A stretch of DNA of 64,000 nucleotides from Planoprotostelium fungivorum (Eukaryota; Evosea; Variosea; Cavosteliida; Cavosteliaceae). A program made the translations under genes and the position numbers. Shown piece by piece: positions 23,196 through 34,766 of the stretch. The stretch lies in the NCBI GenBank assembly GCA_003024175.1, contig MDYQ01000125.1, positions 19,034 to 83,033 on the forward strand, given 5' to 3'. Below the pieces are notes generated by a model. It made no database searches. It saw nothing but the letters and a program-made list of their open reading frames with translations, and was not told the origin of the DNA. Positions within the stretch are counted from its first letter, which is position 1. Each line of letters opens with the position of its first letter.

Positions 23196-24878
23196 TTATC
23201 CGGATGGTGGTTTCAGCCACCATTGATTCTTCTCTCTATGATCCCACAGACGATTCTGCTCTCTCCACAAGTTTTCTTCCATCTTAATCCAATCTTCTAC
23301 CACATCATCCATGTTGGTCCACACACCTGCAATGTATTAATCTCCGATCGAAATCATCATCTCAGCTCACCCACGTCATACTCTCTCACATTGCACGGTT
23401 GATGTTGCTGCTGCTCTGAGATCATCGTCAACGGTGGTTCATCTTGTCTGTGATTCTTCCTGTTGCTGCCGAGGGGGGCGATGCATTCTACCTTCATGGC
23501 ACAATCTCTCCAGGACTGAATGAGAGGACTGGCCAGGTTGATATCGAAGGCAACGAGACCAGCCGTGCACATTCCAACTTCACTCCACCTGCACGACGCT
23601 TTAGACGTGATGATGAACATCGAGGAGGTGATGAAACTGAAGATGGTGATGGTGATGATGGTGATGGACTGTGATCGGTGACGGTGTTTCACCTCACTCC
23701 CGGCCTGGACTCCTGAGACGGCGTCACGTTGAAATAAACCATCGCGTCTCTGTGTGTCCAATAAGGTAACGGATAACCTGACCTCCATCAGTCACATCAT
23801 CGTCCTCTCATCACCGACCTCTGTGTGGAGAGAAGAAGCCGGGTCTGCCACCTATCCTCCACTGATGGTATACTAGATGTTCCAGTGATAAGAGGTATTC
23901 GTCCGTAATTGCATTACCGCTGTCACTCCACACTAAGAGAGCTCGATTGGACAATTGGTCCTGGCCTCTTGCCAATTTGTTGGACATTTTGGCCCATTCT
24001 TCGTGGATGATAATCGGTTTCCAAGCCCAGTGGCCTGTATCAAGTTTCAATGTCTAACATTCTACACGATCATGTGATGTGATGGTAGAGTGACGCACCT
24101 CTCGTGTATTCTTGTGTCATCTCATCGTAGTTGGAGATGTTGACGTGTCGTGGATAATTTTCGAATTGGAATCTCTCGATGCGTTTGACAAAGTGATATT
24201 CTGGTGTGGGTGCTTTGGATGATTTTCCAGCATGACGTCCGTAGATGATCTTGTCCAGGTCATTCGCTTGTTCTTCCGTTAAGCCTAGGTCGTATATCAC
24301 CACCTATCAATCGTATCAGATGCATTGTGATGTATGGAGTAGAATAATAACTGAAAAAGATGCTGCGAATCACCTCGATCTTCAGGCTCGAAAACTTTCC
24401 CAGGCACTCACCCAGTGCACCCAGGTTACCCCTTCCCCTCGATTTCGGTTTTCCTTCGTTCAAGATCCTTCGCATTCTCAACAGCCAACCTGATTCGAGT
24501 CATTCTTGTTCTCTTGTCTAACGAATCACCTCTCAACGCATCGAAATGATTCGAAGATGCCCCCGTGACGAGAAGTAATGGTAGGACTGGAGGACAGCTG
24601 AAGAAGCGGGTCAGTCGTAGCGAATAGAGAATAGACCTCTCAACTGACCTCGCCGTGGCAGAAGCAACCTCTCTTGGTCTGTGTGACATCATCACAGATA
24701 CAAATCCCACTGCAATGCATGCGGATAATAAGAGGATGATCTTCGCCACCGATCTCTCTTGTCTTCTCTTCGATGGAGGTGGGTCCAAATTGATATCTGG
24801 AGGTGATAACTCCGTTCCATCTGGCACTAGAAACTGAGGTTGTTGTGCCAGTTGATCAAACAGCTTTGGTTTAACCAT
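23196..24878 (-). CDS. type II membrane glycosyltransferase-like protein (DUF1647-like)
   Basis: ATG at 24878 gives a short cytosolic tail, then a signal anchor (IILLLSACIAVGFVSV, residues ~46-61): the type II topology of Golgi glycosyltransferases. The lumenal part has VTGASSNHFDAL, VVIYDLGLTEEQ, FENYPRHVNISNY, GHWAWKPIIIHEEW, LLVWSDSGNAI, and a C-terminal block with CAMKVECIAPLGSNRKNHRQDE. The latter matches my memory of the DUF1647 pattern (YDLGL; AWKP; W.D.G; CI.P.GS.R.NHR.D). About eight exons; the last reads VWTNMDDVVEDWIKMEENLW and stops with TAA at 23198-23196. The donor and acceptor substrates are not predictable. The family name is from recall and would be settled by a profile search. 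Confidence 0.72.
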
Positions 24879-25382
24879 GATCGTCGAGTCAATCGATGGT
24901 CAAATGCAGAACGTGCTGATCCCACGCAGGTCATCTTCAGTGTAGATCGATGGAAATGAAAGAAACCACATTAAAAGGCTCATTGGATTGCGATCGCACT
25001 TCTACGCCACTCCCTCTTTGTCCACTCAGCAATAAACAGAAATAGATTTGCGAACTAGATCCTCCTGTTCTGATATTTAAAGTTGATCTGAGCGTCACTT
25101 AACTCTTCAAAGGGGGAGCAAAAGTTTGTACGCGGTTTTATGCGATGCTCTTGATACTCCAATCAAGGACCCCACACCTTCGGCCTCAGTGCCTTCGTCC
25201 TCTATAGAGGGGACGTGTTGAGACACTCTCTCAGTTATCCAATGAGATTGATTTTGCTCCAGATAGCACAAAGTAAAGGGTGACACTAGATCTACAGATT
25301 CTCCAATCAGTTGGCAGGGGAGAAGGTACGGAGGATTATCGCAGAAACTTTCAAGGGGTTGAGTCACGTAAGACACAGACTC
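24879..25382. promoter_or_regulatory. divergent intergenic region between glycosyltransferase-like gene and C2-GRAM kinase
   Basis: 504 bp between two start codons on opposite strands, so both promoters must lie here. No clear TATA box or repeated element was found. An open frame on the minus strand (25107-25376) has no recognisable coding features. Confidence 0.4.
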
Positions 25383-28300
25383 ATGGTCAGAGCTAAGCTA
25401 TCGGTTGAAGGTGAATGGAGGAAGATAAGACGACTCCTGTTTATTCCGAAAATGATGTCGAATTGAGTGGATATGATACTGATGTGGTGGATAGTGACCG
25501 AGGCGAGGGGATTAGAGCATCCTAATAAGAAGCTGTGTAATCCTTACTGTGTCATCATATGGGGATCGAGAAAAAAGAAAACTAAGACACTGAGAAAGAC
25601 AAACACTCCCAAGTGGGAGGAAAGCTGCTTTTTGTGAGTATTATGAATCAAATCTATCATCATCGGCTTGACAATCCATCGGCTCTCATTTTCTAATCGC
25701 CCAAAGTCAAATCCAGGGGGATCCTTCGGAAGTAGACAATGACCTCATTGTCCAAATATGCAGTCACGGTCTTCTCTCGGACATGAAATTGGGAACTCTA
25801 ACGGTATGCATCCTCAAATGTTCCATCTCTAATGTCTTACAGTTTGCCGTGGAAGATCTACGTAACAAGAGTTTTGTAAAACCCAGATGGTATTCTCTGA
25901 CACAATGTGATGGTGGAGAGATCCTATTGAGCGCCACTTTGCAGGAGACATCAGACAGCGACGATATCTTCACTCCCAAAGCTTCGACTTCTTTCACCAT
26001 CTATCATTCGGAATCAGCTTCCTCGATTGACTCTCTGACCTCTTCTACTTCGGACAATGTAGACTCTCCAGTTTCGAAACATTCACCCAGGGTGATTTCT
26101 CTCTTTCCATCACACGACGTTCATCAGATCAACTCCATCTGATGATGAAAACAGTTTTTGAGTAGTGAAACCTCCACCTCTAGACGAGGCACCGCCATTT
26201 CTCTGGTAATCATCTCACACCATTCCATCCATCATCTCCGATGCAGAAGACATCGTCTAACACATCATCACAGACACCAACCGAGAGCCGAGCCCGCCTC
26301 ACGACTCGTTCTTCCACGAGAAACTTTGACTACGGCGAGATCATCAACGCCGAGAACATCATCGATTACGAGCTCTTAGCCCTCCACACCTTCCCCTGCT
26401 CTCTACGCGGCTCCGGCTCTGGCATCGTCTGTCTGTCCCAAAAGTCAATCACCTTCATCTCCAGGAAAAAAGGTGTAGCTTTTAAATTCGAATTTAAACT
26501 CTAGAATTGGGACTGAACATAGAAGGAATGGAGAAGAAGAACGTGGAGAACATTGTCATCACGATGGATGAGGTGACGCAGATATCGAAGACCAATGTTG
26601 TCCTCCTCGTCCCAAATGCCATAGAGGTGCACACGGAGAATCGAGGAGTGAGTTTTCGGTCCCAATTTGTAGAAAGAAAAGAGATTAAATCATAACAGGT
26701 TTTTTCGTTCTTGGGATTTCATCAGAGAGACGTCATCTATCGCATCATGACTGTTCTCATGACAAATTCAAAGAAGAAGAACACTTCAGTGAGTCTCCTG
26801 TTTCTCTTTCTCTCTTCTATATTTTCCTCTCTCTCTTCCTCTCTACATTTTCCTCTCTTTCTCTTCCTCTCTCCTTCTATTCTCTGTATTCTTCTCTCTT
26901 TCTCTTCCTCCTCTTATTTCTTAACCTCCTCCCCTTCTCTCCCTCCTCTTATTTCTTATCCTTCTCCCCTTCTCTCCCTCCTATCTCTTCTCTCCTTCTC
27001 CCTTTCTCTTCACAAACTGACACAACTCAGTTGAAAGGAGAAACACCACTCTTTGAATCCGTCTTACGAAACGACGCGGCCGAGACAAAGAGGCTGCTCC
27101 AAACGACAAACGATCACGACATCAACCTGCCCGACCATCTCGGCTTCACCGTCCTCCACGTCTGTGTGTCTAGAGAGATGATCGACGGTGCCGTTTTAGA
27201 CCTCCTCCTCTCCTTCCCTGGCATCGACGTGAACTTGAAGAATAAGGATGGAAACACGGCGCTGCATTATTTCTGCAGGTCATACATATCACCGGATGAC
27301 TGTCAGGATCTGTTCTCTACGTTCGTCAGGGTGAGTTTATAGAGAACGATATCGATAGCGATGCATCTGAATCAGATGAATGTTGAATAGACATGAGTGT
27401 AAATCGAGATATCAATCTAGATAGAGATAGATCTAGATAGAGATAGATCTAAACGAGATCCATTTCAATCGATCGAAATAGATATGTAGATCAGATAGAG
27501 ATGAATCGAAACGAGATGAATCTAAATCGAGACAGAGGGGAGCTAACGTGAACGCGGCTAATTCGAACGGTGAGACACCACTGCACAAGGCCATGTTCAA
27601 CAATTCGATTCGTCTGCTACTGGTGGAGCTTCTCTTGGATTGTGGTGCAGCCATCAACTTTGTCAATCAGAGCGGGGAGACGGCCCTCCACTACGCCGCC
27701 AGGTGAGAAATTCTGGCGGGAAAATCGAATTGGGACGGAAATTGAGACGGTACAGGTTCGGTCGCAAAGATTTGGTCCACGCTCTCGTCATGAGAGGAGC
27801 GGACATGTCGTTGAGAGGCACCGGGCAAGATAAAGAGACAGCTTATGAATTAGCCGTGCGCTGGGGCTATGAGGATATGGCATCCCACATTCAACGTCTA
27901 TCGAGTGAGTTTTTGTCATCATCATCTGATCACATCATCACGATCGTCTCACGAACATGTCATGATGCGATCGATCATCCCATCTCATCTTCATCTCATC
28001 TTCATCTCTTTCCACCGACTGAAATTTTTCAGTGCTACGAGACTGGCTGAAGAACATGGAGCTGGAGAAATTCTTCCCTCTCTTCGTATCAGAAGAGATG
28101 TTCCTCGAAGAATGCGAGTACATCGACGATTCGGTACTAGACCGTCTCAACATCACATCAACTGGAAATCGAATCAAAATTTTACGCGCGGCCGCACAAC
28201 TCGGTGCGAACAAGAACGGTAAATCGACCGCGGCTGGAACAGAAGAAGACGAGAAATCGGCGACGAGCTCCATGCATTCTTCTCCCGGAGAAGAGAAGAA

Positions 28301-29605
28301 CAGAGACAGGCTGCTGACCTCATCAGAGGAGAGAGTGACATTGAAGAAGCAGGGAGAGCAGAACATGGTGGATGTCATGGTGGAGCTCCAGGGATCGATG
28401 TCGCAGTGGTTAGAACATTCAGACATCGAGTTCACGAAGAAATTGGGATCAGGAACCAGCGGTGAGATTTTTCTCCCTCCATCGTACGATAGAAACAATA
28501 AAATAAAATAAAATCGATATTGACACAGACGCAGGCAAAGTGTACCAAGGGTTGTATGAAGGAAAAGAAGTCGCGATCAAAGTCCTGAAAGACATCGAAC
28601 AAGAAGAGACGCTCGACGAATTCAAGAAGGAATTCATCATGATGAGGTCCATCGATTCACCACACGTGGTCAGTTTCTACGGTGCCTGCCTCCAGCCCAA
28701 ATTGTGCATCGTGATGGAGTTGTGCTCGAGGGGCTCCCTCTATCAAGTGATGATGAACCGATCGATGAAAATGCATTGGGTTATGTACTTCAAACTCATT
28801 TTGGACATACTCAACGGTATGCACTTTCTACACTCCCACAGTCCACAGATTGTACACCGGTGAGAGACGTTTCGCGGAGAATTGGCGCGTTGTAGATGAG
28901 CTGACGAGGGTAGTGACATTAAATCGCCGAATTTTCTAGTCAACTCGGAGTGGAGGGTGAAGGTCTGTGATTTCGGTCTGTCTAGATTCAACACCGAGGG
29001 CAACAAGACCACACTATCTAAAATCTGCGGCACCGGTGAGTCAAGTCCATCTACAACGATCTCATTCGTACAGTGGCCTACCTGGCGCCCGAAGTGTACA
29101 CTGGAGATATCTTCACGTACAAAGCTGATATCTTTTCACTGGGTATCGTCTTGTGGGAGATTACACACAGACTGATAGAAGGAAAATATCTGTCTCCTTA
29201 CTCAGAGTACAAGTTTCAATTCGATTGGCAGATTTTACTCGCCGCACAGAACAACCAGAAACCCACCGTTCCCGCCAAAACACCCGCGGTAAGACCTCCG
29301 TACAGCTGTACGCTGACGCGTTGTAGATCGTCACTGACATCGTGTCGTCTTGCCTTGAGACGGACCCCGGCGTGAGACCGAACACGGAGATGCTATTGGA
29401 GAGGATTCAGGCTGCTTACAGCCAATACAAGCAGAATCGTGAGGCTTGGGACGAGCTGCTGCCCACCGGAGAGATAGAGGAAGGAACCAAGAGCAGCAGG
29501 AACGCCCTCAGTACTTCTACCATGGCCATGGAAACGTTGAAGATGGACGATGTGAGGTCGTCTTTGGGAACGAAGAGCTCCGAGTCATCGAACGATGGAA
29601 GATGA
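25383..29605 (+). CDS. C2-GRAM-ankyrin-SAM-TKL protein kinase
   Basis: A multidomain signalling kinase assembled from about fifteen exons. A C2 domain comes first (MVRAKLSVE, CNPYCVIIWGSRKKKTKTL, KTNTPKWEE, LLSDMKLGTL, PRWYSLTQCDGGEILL; ~25383-25980). A Ser-rich linker follows, then a GRAM domain (ALHTFPCSLRGSGSGIVCLS, EVTQISKTNVVLLVPNAIEV; ~26370-26650) and ankyrin repeats (GETPLFESVLRND, DHLGFTVLHVCVS, DGNTALHYFCR, NGETPLHKAMFNN, SGETALHYAARFGRKDLVHAL; ~27031-27900). A SAM-like domain (LRDWLKNMELEKFFPLFV; ~28035-28200) precedes the kinase with GSGTSGKVYQGLYEG, VAIKVLKD, HRDIKSPNFLV, CDFGLSR, GTVAYLAPEVY and ADIFSLGIVLWE. C2 and GRAM suggest Ca2+/phospholipid recruitment to membranes. The catalytic loop HRDIKSPN is typical of TKL kinases. 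The tail is Ser/Thr-rich, stop TGA at 29603-29605. Confidence 0.87.
26795..27015. repeat. long polypyrimidine intron of the C2-GRAM kinase
   Basis: An intron made almost only of C and T (TCTCTCTTCCTCTC-type sequence), between the GRAM exon and the first ankyrin exon. Much of it lies upstream of the ACTCAG acceptor at about 27030. Confidence 0.8.
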
Positions 29606-29746
29606 TGATGCGTCGTGATTTTTGAAGAGGGATACGTGTACAATTTGAAGATAAAGGATCGAACGGTTGCGTGTATTATGAAGGTGCAGTTTAAGAGCGG
29701 CCGTGACATCATGATGAACAGAAGACAAAGGTTAAATTTATCCAAC

Positions 29747-32700
29747 TTACAACACAGCGAGGAGTCCGAGGATCACAGCAGCACCAATCGCAGCGGCAGT
29801 CTGTGCAGCCCCAGACTTGACGTTCCCATCAGTTCCCAAGACAGCAGTGTTACTACCAGCAGCCGTCGGTCCACCGGCGTTGGTGCCTGAGGTAGTAGGA
29901 GAGACGATACGACTGGCATCGAGACCGCTGTCAGGAGCAGAGCCAGAGGATACAGTCGCGCTGGAAGTAGAGAACCTCAAATTGTCCACGTAGAGTCCTG
30001 GAGCCGGATCATCCGTGTAGAGGAAGAGACCGTAAGTCAAGTTCCAGCCGCCGAGTTGAGAGAGGGGAATGCGGACCATGTTCCAGTCCAGCGAGTTGGT
30101 GACATAGTTGAAGCTGTTGGTCGCGTTGACGTACGTCTGTACAGAATGAGATGAGATGCAGGCGTGTAATGTCTCACGATATACTGTTGAGAATTACTGT
30201 CTTGTGATAGAACCCACAGACGGGTGGGAATCGACTGAACTGTGGGAGCTCTGGGCTGAATGAGGCGTACGAAGAATTCGAGCGAGTTGTACTGCGTTGG
30301 AACGGACAACTTGTTTGACCACTGAAAGCCAGCTCTTCCTTGAGAAGTATTGAGAGCGACGACACTCTGGCCACACATGGACAGCGATGTGTTGTAGATG
30401 CTTCCGCGGGTCACTGAGACGCTCTTGTAGAGCGTATCGTTGAACAAGTCCATTGTACCGTAAGAGGGCATGCAGCTGACCGTGCCTGACGGAAGAGATG
30501 GGGGAGGAAACTTGTTCTGATTGTTTCCCAAGTTCTGCGAGAGAACCTGCCATCGTGAGAAGAGCAAAAGTATAGAGTCGTCACCAGCTGACCGAAGAGC
30601 CGCCCCTCGACTCGCACTTGTGTGTTGTACAGCTTGTTCCAGAAGTTCAGCGACACGGGTCCGAATCCATTTCCTCCTTGTTGCGAGGCCCACGCGTCTT
30701 CTAAAAGAGTCTTACCCGTCACTTTATCCACGAACGAAATCTACCTTAGGTCAATGACATGTGAAGTATATAAAATGAACTCTCACGGTTAGATTGAGGC
30801 CCGCATTGTGGTAAACTGTAAAATTTAGTCGATGTGATGTGATGATGAACGTCTGTCGCTCACTCTGGTAAGCGAAGGTAGGAACGCCGTAGTATGACTG
30901 AGGGTAGATCTGGAAATTGATCTTACCGCCAATGTTGGGGTTCGTGTTGTTGGGCTGTCGTTCACTCAGTCAAACCATCATCACACGAACAATTCACCGT
31001 GTAGAGAAGACATCCGACACCCTGAAACCTCGCAGCGATGACATCAGAAGGCAGAGAGGGTGTAGAATAAGCGGGCGAGCTGCTGCCAGACATCTGTGCG
31101 TTGATCTGTCCCTGTCAGACCTCATACGAGGCTCTATCCACTCACGATGATAGGTTGTGAGTCTTGTGACCACTGCTTGATCCAATAGAAACCCAGACCA
31201 CCGTAATTGATCTTTCCTCCGTCTGTCGTTGCAAATAGCCACAGGTTCGAGCCGTCCCAGTAGTATTTGTACAGACTCAGATCTTTCACCGAAGTGACCG
31301 GGGTGAAGGTGTGAGTCTCCCAATTGTTCGTGTAAGGGTTGCTATTCGGGTCAATTGTGCTCTAAATGACGCTCGATATCTTACCGGTCCGTCTGGTTGA
31401 TAATGAAGCTGGTGCCGGAGGGGTAAGGGATGGAAAAGACGTGCCAAACACCCAGGGGAGCATCTTCATTCATGGATATCATGAGATTGACCGGTGTCGG
31501 CATGTAAGTTCCGTCAGCGTTCGTGGCTTGGAAGTGCCAGTAGTTGTTCGATGGAATCTTGAAGAGGTAAGACCGGTAGGCGTTCATGACCGCAGACGGA
31601 GCTGCACGGAGTCAATCATCCATCGTGTAACACGATCTCACCCCACACGTAGAGGGCAGGATCACTGGTCAGAGGCCGTAAGAGAGCAGATGGGATACCC
31701 TGTCGCTGATATACGTTCTGATCTGTTGTGGAAGATCCAGCCGTGGGAAACGAGCTCGTCTGTTCACCCTATCGATCGTGTGAACATCTTGTCTTTACCA
31801 AATTTCAACGAGATCGATGCGACTCACCGTGTGGAAGAACACAGGGCTGAAGCTTCCGTGTCGCAGTGGACAGGCGTACTTGTTTCTGGCGATATTATAC
31901 TCACAACCGGAAGCTGCACTCTGCCAGTAAGGTTGAGGACCCGTCTGCCAAGAACCACCGGTCCACTGAGGGTGAGCTGGGAACCCAGTGATGGCACCGT
32001 CGTCGAGTCGAGTGAAGGAGCTTATGTTGTAGATTTGAGGTACCATCAGATTCATCGGTGAGTTGATGTACACGTTGTTATACAGTACGTTGTTGACCGT
32101 GTTCGCCCACTGATCGCCACCTGTCGGGAGGGTCAACATCAGAGGTGAAGCAGATGAAAGACTGACCGGGATGACAGTGAGCAGCCACGTTGGGGCGAGT
32201 GAAGTTGACAAACGTCGTGTTCTGTACGGGTCAATTGCAATATCAGAATGTCCACTCACGATGACTCTGATACCACCATCTACGGGGTAGTTTGTCATTC
32301 CACACACTGGCTTGGTAGGAAATCCACCCGGACCACTACATGCATCAGCTGACAGCCGACATCATTCAGCTCACATGTTTCCAGTGTCTCCAATGATGGT
32401 CAGATTGACGAAGATCTGCCCCGGTGTGGGCTTCACCATGCTGAATGCACAATCGGCGATGGTCATGTTGACGTACATGCCTCCACTGCTGACCCAGATA
32501 CCTCCTGCGAGACCCTTGTACACGACAAAGTTGGACCAGATGTTGGGTACACGGATCGTTTCATCTCCCTGCAATTCATCGTCACGATTTATCCCGTGAG
32601 AATATATCACCAGTCTGGGATCGAACGCTCCGTTGGTTCCCACCGAACGAGAGTTATCGAGACCGAACGAGGCTACACTGTGGGCGGTGTTGTATCCCAT

Positions 32701-34467
32701 TCCTATGTCATCGTTCAGTCGATCTTCGTGAAGTGGTTGATATCACACCTGCGGCTGGAATATTTATGGGTTTCAAGTTTGGATAGAGAGCCTCCGATAT
32801 ACCTCCTGGAGTGAGAGAGAGACCGATCCAGAAGCCAGAGTCAGCACCACTGGCGGCATTGTTATAGAACGTGTTGTTCATGTTTGTGATCCAGAAGACA
32901 GCGGGCGTGCTGTCAGAGTCTAGAATACGTCTCGTTGCGTTCGTGTTGGAACGGACGAGAGAGCCGAGGTTGTGTAAGAACTGGTTGCCCATCTCAGATC
33001 CATCTGTGAACAGTCAATCATCTGAATGCATCATGTAGATTTCGATGCTGACCTTCTAGGAAGTAACAGTGAGAGTAGGTGTTGAAGGCCACGTTGTCTT
33101 GCACGAGGACACCAAAGGAAGCGTGGACGGAGATACATCTCTGATAGTTGTGATGGATGGAACAGTCTGTCACTGAGATGTTCTGTCCAAACACTTGACT
33201 GGAAATCGTGTCAGTGTACCGTCGTTCATCGTACATCACCTCATGTTGTGGAAGTGAATGGGGTATCTACCCAGCAGACCTGCCTGACCTGACTTTGTCA
33301 CCTCTACACCAGACAACACAGCTCCGAAGGCGCCTTTTGTCCCTCTCATTCCGATGTTAGCTCCCCACTGTGTATTGACGGAAGAGTTATCTCCTTGCAC
33401 AACGATGTGGCGAGTCAAGAGTCTGAGCCTCGTCAGTCGAGGGCCTATCGTAGAGATGTCTCACCCGACTTCAGCGTTCGTGGGATAGATACCAAAGTGC
33501 ATGTAAGTGAGTCCAGGAGTGAAGCTGACCGTCTTACCATCGGTAGACACGCTCGTGATGACGCGTGTCTCGTGTTGTTCGGGTAAGCTGCTGTTCCTCT
33601 GCTCTACGTGAGAAGAATATGCCCTATCAAACTCACTTGATCGAAGAAGTCAGTGCTGGCGATCATGATCGTGTCGCCTATCTTCCACGATACGGCGTCT
33701 GTCAGGCGGACTGAAGAGTCACCGGCCCTCGCCGTTGCGCTCAGTGTCGTCCAACTGGGTCCGCTCTTCCAACCGTAGAGCTGCAGAGTACCACCTGACG
33801 CCATCCACAGACCTGGACGAGATGAGAGAGGTGTAGAGGATCGACTTTTCACCCTTATCACCAAAGGCAGTATCGCCGTTGAGAGGATCTCTGCCCATAG
33901 GATTATCGTAGGTTTCTTTTCCATAGAGGGTGATGGTCACCTGCGGGAAGATGTGAGAAGGTGATGCGAGAGTGTAGACAGGAGAATTTCCCGAGTCATC
34001 TAAATTTCATCATCGGATCAAGATGGATATGTATATGGTGGATTGGAAGCAGATGTAAAAGATGACGCTCGGAGTCGAGAATGCGACAGACCTTGGTGGT
34101 GATGGGGCAGGTGAGACTACCTGCTCTCAGCGACCCGCCAGAGGCAACAACAATACCACGAGCCATCAATTCCAGTACAGTGTCCTGGATGACCACATCT
34201 CCTGCGATGTTGATGTAACCCAGCACGACTCCAGGCGACTTGTCTAAGACGTACTTAGAGCCTGAAGGTACGGTGATGTTAGCGCCGACTGTATTCCATG
34301 CACTCTCTGTCTGAGTCAGGCGTGTGAAATGTGGGCGTGAAGAGCTCACGAGAAGACCAAGTTAGATAGCCACTCGCGTCGATACAGCCAGTGGCACCAA
34401 AGACAGCACTGAAAAGTGAGAACACCAACAGCGAGCCCAACAGACGCGACGGCTGTGCTTGAGGCAT
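29747..34467 (-). CDS. G8-domain, parallel beta-helix surface protein with GPI-type tail
   Basis: A large secreted protein of the CEMIP/TMEM2/PKHDL1 (G8) type, read from about fifteen minus-strand exons. The signal peptide is MPQAQPSRLLGSLLVFSLFS (34467 start). The G8 domain follows: glycine-spaced strands WNTVGANITVPSG, VVLGYINIAGDVVIQD and GIVVASGGSLRAGS. Then MASGGTLQLYGWKSGPSWTT, GDTIMIASTDFF and LTRHIVVQGDN. The hallmark block GVEVTKSGQAGLLGRYPIHFHNM matches the family signature around GRYPIHFH. Right-handed beta-helix repeats continue (CSIHHNYQRCISVHASFGVLV; GNQFLHNLGSLVRS). The C-terminus has Ser/Thr/Gly-rich spacer and a hydrophobic end (AAAIGAAVILGLLAVL), so a GPI anchor is likely. 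Vertebrate relatives act on hyaluronan; a polysaccharide-related surface role is inference here. Confidence 0.85.
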
Positions 34468-34766
34468 GGCTGCGAAGAATGACTAAATCTTTCACACTTT
34501 TGGCTCATTGCTCCCAGAACACCTTACGGCGGCTCTGAGAATGACAAACCGACTCTGTACTGCCATACTGCGGTCGAAGTGACCGTTCAGAACAGAGCAT
34601 GGGTAAATATTTATCCAACCGCTACCTCCGCCTTCTCTTGCCCACGCGAACAACTCCTTAGATGAGCCGCTTTCACCTTAGGTGCATGTCTTGTGAGGTC
34701 GTACCGCGAAATTTGGTTCGACGATGCTTTTGATCCCATGCATTTTCTACATCGACCCGGCGAGAG
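34468..34766. promoter_or_regulatory. bidirectional promoter region between G8 protein and AA14-like gene
   Basis: 299 bp between two divergent start codons. An AT-rich TAAATATTTATCC at about 34602-34614 is the best TATA-like candidate. Both flanking genes encode secreted, GPI-type, polysaccharide-related proteins, so shared control is plausible but unproven. Confidence 0.4.

Noticed and set aside
30521-33586. Several plus-strand frames across the G8 gene
   Set aside because: All are opposite exons of the G8/beta-helix protein, and none has a domain or signal peptide.
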